Assembly (NCBI GenBank): GCA_037693485.1
Contig: CM075346.1
Span: forward strand, 102,592,501-102,656,500
Length of the DNA: 64,000 nt
Origin: Kitagawia praeruptora
Lineage: Eukaryota; Streptophyta; Magnoliopsida; Apiales; Apiaceae
Direction: 5' to 3'
Below the pieces are notes generated by a model, which was not told where the DNA came from, made no database searches, and saw nothing but the letters and a program-made list of their open reading frames with translations. This document shows, piece after piece, positions 44,391-55,028 of the stretch. Numbering within the stretch: position 1 is the stretch's first letter; every line of letters begins with the position of its first letter. The position numbers were made by a program, and so were the translations under genes.

Positions 44391-47300
44391 ATGGCAACTA
44401 AAGCGTTTGATGCAGCAGGATTAGTTTTTCTCCCTAGTAACTATGCAGCACCATTGGAGAATGCAAATGCTCCACAGGCGTTTCATTTGTTCCAAAACTT
44501 CTTGAATGATTCTGAGATAGGGACGGCTCTAACTGCACCACCAACACTATCTGCTTCACAGATTGCTACTTTCTGGACAAACTCTGAATATGATGATGGA
44601 GGAGAGTCTGGTACTCCAACAATCATTTTCACTCATGAAGAATCAGAGTATATCATTACTCCAACTACTGTTAGGGATGCTTTGGACTTTGAGACACACA
44701 CTTCTTACAGTGTTGTTGGTCATGATCGATTGAGGACAATGTTGGAGCAAATTGGATGTGCAGGAAACTTGAACAAGATAGGGTCTTTGAGACGGCCAAG
44801 TTTGAGAAAGGAATGGAGTTTCTTTTTCGATTGCATAACAAGGGCTTTTGGAAAGAAGACAACAAACTGGGATGCACTGCCTCTTGATACTCTCCAAATT
44901 GGTCATGCTCTATTATATGGAGGTAACTTCGATTTTGGTAGACTAGTACTAATGAACTTGGGAGAGCGTTTGTCTGAGCCTACTAATGTCTATTTTGCTC
45001 GTTTTTGTCAATTGCTATTTACTGCCTGTGTGCCTAACATTCCAATTGATGAAGCTGATGTGATTCAGCCTTTTCAAGTTGCTAAGAGAATGTTTACTGA
45101 CTTGACAAACAAAGATGTCACTAAACAGCAAATACCTGAGTTGTTTATGCCTTTAGCCTTACAGAACTATGTGAACCAACCACAAGACCCTCAATCACCA
45201 CAACAAATGCCTGAACCAGTAGAAACCATAAACTCTGAACCAACACCTCCAACACCCACAACTATTGTACCTACTACATCTCAACAACCACAACCAGAAA
45301 CCATAAACTCTCCACTCTCAAACACTGAACCCTTAAACACTGAAACCTTAAACACTGACACCTTACACTCTGAGCCAGCACCTACTGAACCAGCCAAAAC
45401 CAAGCCAAAGAGGAAGAAACACACTGCCCAAAACACTAAACACTCAAAGGCTAAACAAACAATACCTGGAGCTGTTTATACAAGAAGGAAGAAACAGAAA
45501 GCAAATAGACCTTCACTTTCACCACCAAGAGAGAGCTCAAGTGAAGATGAAGAGGAGAATGTGGTTCCTCCAATCAAGAAAAGGAGATTAATTCTTTCTG
45601 ATTCAGATGAAGAGACTCTTATTGAAGCTACAGAGGTGGTTTCACAGCAAACACCTACTGTTGAGGATACAGTGAATGTTGAAGTACCTGCAAAGGTTGA
45701 CATGCCTGCAGAGAATATTGTGGATGACAAAGTTGAAATACCTGCAGAGGTTGAAATGCCTGCAGAGGATAATGTTACTGTTGAAATACCTACAGAGGAT
45801 AAAATGCCTGTAGAAGAGGATCAAAGAGATGGTTTTTCACCAGTGCATGATGTTCATGATTCAATTCTTGATCCTGTCTCACCTGTTGTTCATGTTGAAG
45901 CTCCTTGTGTAGCTGATGAACCTGCAGTAAATGTTTCTGAAGCTGCAGCATCACACACAGAGCTGGTATCTTCTCCAATTCAAGACAAAGGTGATGAAGT
46001 TGATCAGACAACAAAGATGATTTCTGAATCCATACCTATTGAAGCTACAAAGGTAAACTCTGTTACAGAGCCTGTGCAACATGAGGTGATTATTGAAAAG
46101 GTTGCAACAGTTATTCAAGAAACTGTGGCTGACACTGCTCAGCACAGTGGTTCTTTAAAAGATACTCAAGTTAAAGATGCAAGTGCTGAAGATGTTTCTG
46201 ACAGTAGTGCAAACTCTGATTCCTTTGTGAGTGCACCAGCACAGACAGATAATAAACATACACCTTTTGATCAGCCTTGTCCATCTCATGCAGTTGAAGT
46301 AGAGCATCTTGCTAAATCTGCTGAAAATTGGTATAAACAAGACTGTATTTTTCCAAAAGGGAGAGCATCTGAGTTTGTTAAGCAAACTGCAAAGCAAATT
46401 TCAAATCCAGAAATCTTATCCTGTTTAAAGGCAACTGTGGTACAAATCAAGACTCTGGAAGGAAATTTTGCTGAAACTAAACAAGAAATTGCTTCCTTGA
46501 AGACTGAGATTCAGTCAAGAGAATTGAAGATGGAAAGAGAGTCTAAAATCAAAGCTGTTCAGCTGTCTAAAGTTCAAGACACTCTCTTTGCCAGGCTAGG
46601 AAAGGTTGAAGAAAATCAGACTGCTTTATCTGCTAAAGTGGATTCCATTGCTAACTCTTTGGAGCTCATTACATCAATCCTTATTCCTGATGATGTCAAA
46701 AAGGGGGAGAGAGTTGCTAAGTCTAAATGCAAAGTTTCTCAAACTCTGACTCAAAAGGATGATGCTGGAGATGGAGGGACAAGTGATAAGAGTAAGGGCT
46801 TAAACTCTGAAAGGCAAACTCTGATATCTGGCAAATCTTTTAAATCACAGTCTGTTGGAATAAACACTGAAACTCAAGGTACTTCAAAGACCAAGAGTTT
46901 GGAATTAACATCAAACCCAAAGACTGATGAGGAGTTAGTTGTTAAGCTTTTCATGGAAGAGAATGCAGAAGGAGTGACCATAGAAGATGCTAAAGCTGAA
47001 GAGAAAAGTTTACAAGAAAAGCATCTGAAAGCTCTAAAGTCTGAAAAAGCAAAGAAGAATGTGAAAGTTGCTAAAGCTGCAAAGCCTGTTCTTAAAGGCA
47101 TTCAAATCAAAGAACCTGTTGGTACAAATCAAAGAATGCAAGTATTCAGAAAACCAACAGATGCAGAAGCCAAGCAAAAGCTGAAGAGTATAGTTACAAC
47201 CTCTGTTGATACACATGTTGTACAGAAGAATGAAAACACAACCTCTGTTGCTGCACAAGTTGTGACCACACCATTATTGTCTTCTCAGTTGAAATCAACA

Positions 47301-48065
47301 TTTAAGAGGGGTGCTCCTCATGATCCAAAACTAGAAGCTACAATTCCAATGGATTTTACTGATGGTAGAGCTTTATCTGGTAAAGTTGGATACAACAAAG
47401 AAGGCATAGGCTCACACAGAGATAAAAGGCAATATGTTGGTCCTAGAGATCCTTCTTCACTGTCTGTTCCAGGTCGAGGTGTCACTCAAGAGAGTTTAGA
47501 CAAACTGGAGTCAGTACAGCTTGTATATCAGAAGAGTCTAGAAAAGGATTTCTTGCTATATTTCATGGCTGATGGAACAGTATTTAAAGTCTCTGAAAAG
47601 GATATCGAATTGAAGTATGCTGAAGAACTTGAATATGTCCTATATATTTTCAGAGTGAGAAATCAAAGAGCTCAGTCAGTTGCAAATGTGCTCAGACAGA
47701 GAATGATTCAAAACCTTGCAAGAAGACAAATGAAAATCAACAGTAAGTATGTTCCTAAATACAGAGATTGGAATGGCAATCTGATAGAAATGGAGAAAGG
47801 GACTACAAAGCTGAAAACAGATCTTGGGATTACTGTTCTGGATTTCAATGTAAAGTCTGAAGAATTGAAATACATCAGGCTGGGAAATGAGATGAGAAGA
47901 AACAAAATCTACGATCTTAGAGCTGCTATCTATCAAACTGATGAGAATGATCCTCAGTTGAGAGAAATCAAAGAAGCTATGCAGATAGAGCTTGAAAATG
48001 CTGAAAGAAGGTTGCTTATAGACTATCTCAGAACAATGCCTGATCTGCAAGAGATTAGAAATTAA
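44391..48065 (+). CDS. Third ORF of inner Sirevirus-like element (unknown function)
   Basis: 1,224 residues from ATG at 44391 (MATKAFDAAGLVFLPSN); an alternative in-frame GTG at 44346 is not needed. Residues about 1-280 form a conserved globular part shared with the ORF at 63278; LRKEW occurs at residue 138 here and 141 there. Residues 290-500 are proline/threonine/acid-rich with basic clusters KPKRKK (about 338), TRRKKQK (about 365) and PIKKRRL (about 393), nuclear-localisation-like, then VEMPAE-type repeats (about 430-475). Residues 676-765 look like a coiled coil (IKTLEGNFAETKQEIASLKT). The C-terminus is lysine-rich and charged. No signal peptide or membrane segment is evident, so the env-like label often given to this position is not supported. 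It sits after pol and before the PPT. Confidence 0.88.
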   Translation: MATKAFDAAGLVFLPSNYAAPLENANAPQAFHLFQNFLNDSEIGTALTAPPTLSASQIATFWTNSEYDDGGESGTPTIIFTHEESEYIITPTTVRDALDFETHTSYSVVGHDRLRTMLEQIGCAGNLNKIGSLRRPSLRKEWSFFFDCITRAFGKKTTNWDALPLDTLQIGHALLYGGNFDFGRLVLMNLGERLSEPTNVYFARFCQLLFTACVPNIPIDEADVIQPFQVAKRMFTDLTNKDVTKQQIPELFMPLALQNYVNQPQDPQSPQQMPEPVETINSEPTPPTPTTIVPTTSQQPQPETINSPLSNTEPLNTETLNTDTLHSEPAPTEPAKTKPKRKKHTAQNTKHSKAKQTIPGAVYTRRKKQKANRPSLSPPRESSSEDEEENVVPPIKKRRLILSDSDEETLIEATEVVSQQTPTVEDTVNVEVPAKVDMPAENIVDDKVEIPAEVEMPAEDNVTVEIPTEDKMPVEEDQRDGFSPVHDVHDSILDPVSPVVHVEAPCVADEPAVNVSEAAASHTELVSSPIQDKGDEVDQTTKMISESIPIEATKVNSVTEPVQHEVIIEKVATVIQETVADTAQHSGSLKDTQVKDASAEDVSDSSANSDSFVSAPAQTDNKHTPFDQPCPSHAVEVEHLAKSAENWYKQDCIFPKGRASEFVKQTAKQISNPEILSCLKATVVQIKTLEGNFAETKQEIASLKTEIQSRELKMERESKIKAVQLSKVQDTLFARLGKVEENQTALSAKVDSIANSLELITSILIPDDVKKGERVAKSKCKVSQTLTQKDDAGDGGTSDKSKGLNSERQTLISGKSFKSQSVGINTETQGTSKTKSLELTSNPKTDEELVVKLFMEENAEGVTIEDAKAEEKSLQEKHLKALKSEKAKKNVKVAKAAKPVLKGIQIKEPVGTNQRMQVFRKPTDAEAKQKLKSIVTTSVDTHVVQKNENTTSVAAQVVTTPLLSSQLKSTFKRGAPHDPKLEATIPMDFTDGRALSGKVGYNKEGIGSHRDKRQYVGPRDPSSLSVPGRGVTQESLDKLESVQLVYQKSLEKDFLLYFMADGTVFKVSEKDIELKYAEELEYVLYIFRVRNQRAQSVANVLRQRMIQNLARRQMKINSKYVPKYRDWNGNLIEMEKGTTKLKTDLGITVLDFNVKSEELKYIRLGNEMRRNKIYDLRAAIYQTDENDPQLREIKEAMQIELENAERRLLIDYLRTMPDLQEIRN

Positions 48066-48206
48066 AGTCTGTAAGAAATTTTCTTATTTTCTGTAGAATT
48101 TGTTAAGTAATAGCTTAAACTCTGTTTGTATGTTGAACACTGTAAACTTTGTATTTGTTTTGACATCATCATTTACTGTAAAACTTGTACATTCTTGCTA
48201 ATGGAC

Positions 48207-48220
48207 AAGTTGGGGGAGAT
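48207..48220 (+). other. Polypurine tract of inner copia element
   Basis: AAGTTGGGGGAGAT immediately before the 3' LTR. Confidence 0.85.
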
Positions 48221-48729
48221 TGTTAGAAATGATTGATGGAAACAGTGTTTGGAAGCTAAAGTCAGAAAACAGAGTTTAGCTGGAAGCAGTCAGAGTTTGA
48301 TTAAACACTGACTGGAAGCGCAAACAGAGTTTGTTAAACTCTGTAGCGGTATTGTCTGAAAAGTCAACAGTGTTTGAAGATTGTTAAATATGGAAGCAAT
48401 ATCTTTGAAGATTGGAAAGCGGTCAAAGAGATTGAGTTGACTTGGAAGACTGGAGCAATCGTGATTGATATCAATTGTATAGCTTGATTTTAGGAGTATC
48501 AGTTACTGATTGTACGAAGCTGTATGTTCTATAAATACAGTTAGGTTAACCCTAGAAGGGTAGTCGAACATTGAGAAATCTTTCGATTGTAACCTAAGCA
48601 GCTCTCTGTGATATTTACATCACTGAGAGAGGAATTATTAATTCCAAACAGTTTTTAATTGTTAAACAGTGTGTTCTTGTTAAGTTACTCATACAGTATT
48701 TGATTGCTTATTGTGTATTCGACCAAACA
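48221..48729 (+). repeat. 3' LTR of inner copia element
   Basis: Same length as the 5' LTR, three substitutions seen. Followed by the duplicated AAGTA and then the outer gag. Confidence 0.95.
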
Positions 48730-48734
48730 AAGTA

Positions 48735-51184
48735 GCTGCTGCTACTGAGAATGGTGAAACCATTCCAGCCCATTGGGTTGCAAAGAAGCCTTCAGAGTAC
48801 ACAGAGTCCGAAAAGGAGAAAGTAGTCTTGGATGACTATTTACAACTCATCTTGCTCGACTCACTTACATTAGACAAAGCCATGTGTGGTAATGTCATGG
48901 GATGCAAATCTGTAAAAGAAATGTGGAGCAAGATAGAGCTGCTATGTGAAGGAAGTGAAGAAGTTCGCAAGAACCAAAGACAAATTCTTGTATCACAATA
49001 TGAAGCCTTCATGGCGAAACCAGGCGAAGAACTTATACACATGTTTGAAAGGTTCAGTAAGCTGATAGCTGAGTTGCAAATTCATGGAAAGTTCTATGAT
49101 AGAAAGGAGATTAATATCAAATTTCTGCTCACTCTCCCTGAGCACCTTGAGCACAAAGTCACAACCATAAGAGAGGGAAGAAACTTGAGTGATGTCTCTC
49201 TTGAAACTCTCTATGGTGTGCTCAAATCATATGAACTTGAGTTTTTTCAAAAAAGAGCTATTCAAACTTGAACCAAAGGAAAGTTAGCAAACATGTCAGG
49301 AGCCCTCATAGCTCATGAGCCACAAGTAGCTTGTCCAAGTGAACCATCACAAAGTTCACAACCAACACAGATGCCATCTTTGAAGATTGAAGAAGTGTTG
49401 GATGACGAGGAGAAGGTGGTTCTGCAGCTGAAAGATGTTGAAGATGAAGACTTCTACACAGTAGAAGAGATTGAAAGCATGGATAATCCAACCATGGCTT
49501 ATATGGCTAAGAGATTCAAGAATATCAAGTTCAGAAGGGACAAGTCATACAAGCCACAGGGTCAATCATCTAAATTCAACAAGGGAAGTTTTTCAAAGCC
49601 CACTGGTGGAGCCATAAGAGGAGGATACAAGACAGGGTTGGTGGATAGGTCGAAGTTCAGATGTTACAACTGCAATGAGCTAGGTCATTTTGCTACTTAG
49701 TGCAGAAGATCAAGACAGAATCAAGGAAAGGGATCTGGAAATCAGTTAAGAGGAATCAAGGGAAAGCCTATGTGGCTGAAGGAAAATGTTGGGATGATTC
49801 TGAAGATGAAGAAGAAGAGGAGTTCGTGAACTTAGCCCTCATGGCTAAATCTGATGAAGAAGCTTCAAGTTCATCAAATCAGGTACCATCTCTAGTCTTA
49901 CTTGATATGTCTAAAACTGAGTATAAGCGTACCATTGAGGATTTAAGTACTGAGATGTTTAACATTCATGTTAGTTTATCTGCTGCTCATGAAGAAATTG
50001 CTAAGTTAACTAAACAGAATGAAACTCTCAAATCTGAAAATGAAATGTTGTTGCTAAGAACCAGTCCCCTAGATTCATTAGCTCAAGAGAATGCTAGATT
50101 GAAGAATGATATTATCTGTGCTAAGGAAAGAGAAGATTTTCTCAGGAGTCAAATTGCAGAAAATGAGTTTAAACTCGAAGCTTTTAGAAACTCTTCTAGG
50201 TTAGTCCAGGAATATCATGATAATCACACTGAGAATCAAAAGGTAGGAATAGGGTTCGAGTATGGTAGAAGTCATGGAAAGGCAATTGTTCATGATGATA
50301 GTGATGCTGTCAAACCTCAAATTCTCAAAAGAGTTAACAATCCGATTTTCAAAAATCTTCAAGCTGATTTTGATGAAACCTCCTTGTTCATCAAACAAGA
50401 GCTACTTGATGAAGATGAGTGCACTGACAGCACACTGAGCAAAGGAAAAGATACTGTCAAGTTCCCCATGACAGAAACTCTACCAAGCAATCAGACAGAA
50501 TGTTCTAAAGTAGTTAACAACAAGGATGAGACAGAAACTTCAAAAGATACTGTCAAGAGAGAACCCAAGACAACAACTTTCAAACCTGCTGTCACGACAG
50601 AGGCAAAGAAAGGTACTGTCAAGGGTGGCTCGACAGCAACTTCAGAACATACTGTCAAAGCAAATGCCTACAAGCCTAAGAATAGGAATGGTAATTTAGG
50701 GATTGATAAGAAGAATGGATATAGTCATGTTAAGGATGCCCCTAGGAAGCTTTGCAATAATTGTGGATCATCTCATCATTTAACATTTGTTTGTAAGAAA
50801 CCTAAACAGGATAAGGTTAATGCATCTAATGTTAGTGGTAACTTACATAGAACCCCCATTATAAAAAGAAGTATGGATGTCTGTAATAACATTGACTGTA
50901 TGCCATGCAAAATTGTTGTTATGAGTACTTGCTTCAATCTACCTATTCTGTCAACTGAAAGATGCTCCTATTTAGAAACTGCTGAGACTTCTGTGCCTGC
51001 CTATGTTGGTAAAAAGGCAGCTTCCACCAAGAGAAAGACTAAGTCTAACTCTAGAACCAAGTGGACAGTAAAAGAAGTCAGACAGGAGGATTCTAGTGTT
51101 GATTTAAATGTGAAACAGAATGATATGAACAATGATGCTGTAACCGCAGGACCCAACAGAGTTTGGGTACCAGATGCAAATTAA
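48735..51184 (+). pseudogene. gag: Outer copia gag, remainder, broken
   Basis: Continues the frame from 36225: KEMWSKIELLCEG, then MFERFSKLIAELQ and KFLLTLPEHLEHK. A TGA at 49269 and a TAG at 49698 (in the zinc knuckle CYNCNELGHFAT, just before its last cysteine) break it, and a frameshift near 49740 moves the rest to another frame. The C-terminal part (to 51184) has a coiled-coil-like stretch (AHEEIAKLTKQNETLKSENE), a segment dense in GACAG/CTGTC words (50400-50660) and a second knuckle CNNCGSSHHLTFVC. It ends VWVPDAN then TAA, right before pol. Confidence 0.9.
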
Positions 51185-53781
51185 AATCATCTGTTTTGCA
51201 GGGCAAGAAACAGAAGCAGGTCATGTGGATCATCGACAGTGGATGCTCCAGGCACATGACTGGTGATATAGCCCTGCTATCACATTTTGTGGAGAAAGCC
51301 AGCCCAATCATAACTTTTGGAGACAACAGCAAAGGTTACACTATGGGATATGGCTGTTTGGAAATTGGAAATGTTGTCATTGAAGATATTACTCTTGTTG
51401 ATGGATTGAAGCACAACCTACTCAGTGTCAGCCAGTTCAGTGATAGGGGATTCAAGGTTGATTTTGATATGATGGTTTGTGATATCAATCACAAGAAAGA
51501 TCGAAGCCTCTCTTTGAAAGGAGTCAGGAAAGGAAGCTTGTTTGTTGCAGATTTAAATTCTGTCAATAAAGATAAGGCTTACTGTTTTTACAGTAAAGCA
51601 TCAGTTGGTGAAAGCCTGGTTTGGCACAAGAAGCTCTCACATCTCAATTTCAAGAATATGAATATTCTGATGAAGAAGGATTTAGTGAGAGGACTACCTC
51701 AACAGGAATTCTGTCAAGAAGGACTATGTGAGGATTGTCAAATGGGCAAATTGAAAAGATCTGTGCACAAATCAAAGCAAGTGAATACCAACATTGAGCC
51801 AATCAAATTAATTCACATGGATTTGTTTGGTCCAATAAATGTTCAATCTCTTTCAAAGAAGAGATATGCCCTGGTAATGGTGGATGATTACTCAAGGTAC
51901 ACTTGGATAAGGTTTTTAGAGACAAAGGACGAAGATGCTCAAGAAATCATTGATCACATAATAGTTCTTGAAAGAACCCCCAATGCTCAAGTTCAATATC
52001 TGAGAAGTGACAATGGTACTGAGTTCAGAAATGCCACACTAGGAAACTTCTGCAAAGAAGAGGGCATTGTCCAACAATTCTCCACTGCCAGGACACCACA
52101 ACAAAATGGAGTTGTAGAAAGGAAGAACAGAACTCTAATCGAAGCTGCGAGAACTATGTTGAATGATTCTAAATTACCAACATACTTCTGGGCAGAAGCT
52201 ATTAATACGGCTTGTTACACACAGAATAGAACCTTGATCAACAAGACTCATGGAAACACTCCTTACTATCTATTAATAGGAAAAAAACCTACTGTCAAGT
52301 ATTTTCATGTATTTGGAAGTAAGTGTTTCATGATGATTGACAACCATGAAAGAAAAGGAATGTTTGATGCTAAAGCTTATGAAGGCATTTTCATGGGATA
52401 TGGTTTGGAGAGGACTGCCTACAGAGTCTATGTCATTGAAGAAAGTGTGAATGTCACATTTGATGAAACCAAATTCCAAGGACTGCAAGAGGATGGTCAA
52501 ATGGAGCCTCTTAGATTTGAAAATCAAGGGTATTTGGAAGAAGAAGAAGAAGAAATTATTGCTGATGAACCTACTGGTACTCAGGATATTGAGTTTGAAA
52601 AAAATGCTGTCAACACCAATGACGCTACTCAAACTCCAGCTAAATCTCAAACTATATCAGCTAATCATCAAAATGAGAATGATTCTGGAGAGGTTGAAGA
52701 ACATGAAGGAGAAAACATCAATGGTGGAGAGTCAACACCTCAAAGAGGAAATGATGAAGCAGATCAAGAAAGAAGCTTGCCCAGAACCACTAAGTGGAAC
52801 ATAGATCACACTAGCAATCTAATCATTGGTGATCCCACTACTGGTATAAGGACGAGAAGAAATATTTCTGCTGACAGCATGTTTTCATGTTTTCTATCTC
52901 AAACTGAGCCAAAGTCAATTGATGAAGCATTGTTGGATTCAGATTGGGTGATAGCTATGCAAGAAGAGCTAAATTAATTTGAGAGAAACAATGTATGGAA
53001 GCTGGTTCCTAGACCCAAAGGGAAGTCAGTAGTTGACACAAAGTGGGTCTTCAGAAACAAGTTGGATGAAAGTGGAAATATGACAAGAAACAAGGCAAGG
53101 CTAGTAGCTAAAGGTTACTGTCAACAGGAAGGAATCGATTATGATGAAACATTTGCTCCCTGTAGCCAGACTTGAAGCTATTCGGATATTTTTAGCCTAT
53201 GCTGCACACTGTAAGTTCAAAGTGTTCCAAATGGATGTCAAAAGTGCCTTTCTTAATGGAGAATTAGAAGAGGAAGTGTATGTCGAACAGCCACCTGGAT
53301 TTGAGGATGCTGAGTTGTATGAATTTGTCTACAAGCTATTCAAAGCACTTTATGGATTGAAGCAAGCCCCTCGAGCTTGGTATGAAACTCTATCTACTTT
53401 TCTCATTGAGAATCAGTTTACAAGAGGTGTAGTGGATAAGACACTGTTCTACAAGCACCATGGCAAGGACATCATTCTGGTTCAGATTTATGTTGATGAC
53501 ATAATCTTTGGTTCTACAAATGAGAAGCTGTGTGAAAAGTTTTCATCTCTTATGAAGAGCAAGTATGAGATGAGCATGATGGGAGAACTATCATTTTTCC
53601 TAGGTCTACAAGTTCATCAAAAGGATGATGGTACCTTCATAAGCCAATCGAAATATGTCAAGGAACTTCTCAAAAAGTTCAATATGGAAGATGCATCACC
53701 TTCAAAGACACCTATCTTTACTGCAACCAAGCTGGATTTGGATCCTAAAGAAAAGAAAGTGGATTCTAGTACATACAGATG
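51163..53781 (+). pseudogene. pol: Outer copia pol, 5' part (PR, INT, RT), broken
   Basis: Protease IIDSGCSRHMTGD; pre-integrase WHKKLSHLN; integrase HMDLFGP, RSDNGTEF and QQNGVVERKNRT with the three acidic residues kept. A TAA at 52975 replaces a glutamate-like codon in the MQEELNEFE region, and one extra C near 53157 shifts the frame just before VARLEAIRIF. RT continues with MDVKSAFLNG and YVDDIIFGST (about 53490). The domain is cut at 53781 by the Athila-like insertion. Confidence 0.92.
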
Positions 53782-55028
53782 TGTTAGTAGTATTTTTGTG
53801 TGTTCGTTCGCAGGGAAGGACTGAATTGTAATATCAAAGTTCAGGTTTCTTATCTCTTTACGTCTAGAAGTGTGTGAGAAGAATTTTGGTTTTGTGTATT
53901 AACTAAATTATCCAAGAACTAATTATAAGCACTAAGAATTGATTTTAAACTGAAATTCAAATATATGGGAAAACAATCTAAGAACTGGGGTTCTTCACTT
54001 GGTCTCAATACATGCTCAATATTAATGTGATATATGTGTTCCTACCTTGCTGAAAACAATTCTTCTAAAGTTATACTGCACCCTCCCAGGTTACAATATA
54101 GTGCCTACAGCTACACCCTAATTGTCACTCCCGTGATACAATCAAAGTATATCTATAAACTGTTCAATGCCAAGAATTATATGTCTCACAATTCTCCTAT
54201 TAATCTCCCGATCTAATATTCAAATTATGTCTATTAAATCATGTACTAAGATTGCAACTTCTCTCCCGAGCTTATTACAATCCCTAGAATACAATCAAAA
54301 GTTAGCTACTCTTCTAATTGTGTTAAGATCTCATTAACAGATCAGCAAAGCAGAAAATCACGTAATCAAGCATGCATGAATACCAAGGAATACTACCCAA
54401 TCCTCAGATTAGAGAATTAGTTACACATATTTAATAAAGAAAACATAATACTAATAATAATTAATGAAAACATAATATTGAAAAAGAATTGAAAATCAAA
54501 AGTACCTTGATACGATTACAAGCTATGAATTGTTATGATTTACAATGGTAGGATGTGTTTAAATAGGCTCTACAAATCTTGCCCAGCAAGATATTGCCTT
54601 CTATTACAATTAGGATTTAAAGAAGGTACCCAAAACTGCCCAGAATACAATTAGAATTAGAAAAAGGGCAAAACAGTAAATTCCAAGCCTTCTTTAATGA
54701 GAAAACGTGCGCGACTTTAATTAGTACGTTTCTTGCACTTGTTTCCTATCCCAGGTTGTAGAAAATCTCTCAAGCTTCGCGTGGGCAGTAAGATCGCTGA
54801 AAACGGACTTCTAGAACTCCAGATATGGCCAAAACAGTATAAGATGCGCAGCCTTCCCGGAAAATCCGAATTTTAATCAATTAAATCTCCAAAAACGACA
54901 AAAGCTTAGATATTCTTGGAAACCTGCACAACTACACAAAACACATCAAAACTACACAAACTTGAGTCCAAAACAATCAATTTAAGCCGATATAGAATGT
55001 TCCAATTGGATATAAAATCCACTTATCA
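53782..55028 (-). repeat. 3' LTR of Athila-like element
   Basis: On the minus strand begins TGATAAGTGGATTTTATATC and ends ACTACTAACA. A TATA-like CCTATTTAAACAC lies near 54556-54568 (minus). Confidence 0.93.

Larger units (their letters stand above)
36226..48729 (+). mobile_element. Inner Sirevirus-like copia element, nearly intact, 12.5 kb
   Basis: LTRs 36226-36734 and 48221-48729 (509 bp each), target duplication AAGTA at 36221-36225 and 48730-48734, PBS, gag, pol, a long third ORF and a PPT. By eye only three differences separate the LTRs (about 99.4% identity), indicating recent insertion. The only lesion found is a TAG at gag codon 9. The size and the extra ORF after pol are Sirevirus traits. 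Confidence 0.95.

Noticed and set aside
44391..48065. Calling the third ORF an envelope gene
   Set aside because: No signal peptide, membrane segment or fusion-peptide-like stretch is visible, and basic NLS-like clusters argue for a nuclear role.
54034..54216. 60-codon ORF, repeated identically at 60343-60525
   Set aside because: It is inside the two LTRs of the Athila-like element, on the strand opposite to its transcription; the identity only reflects LTR identity.
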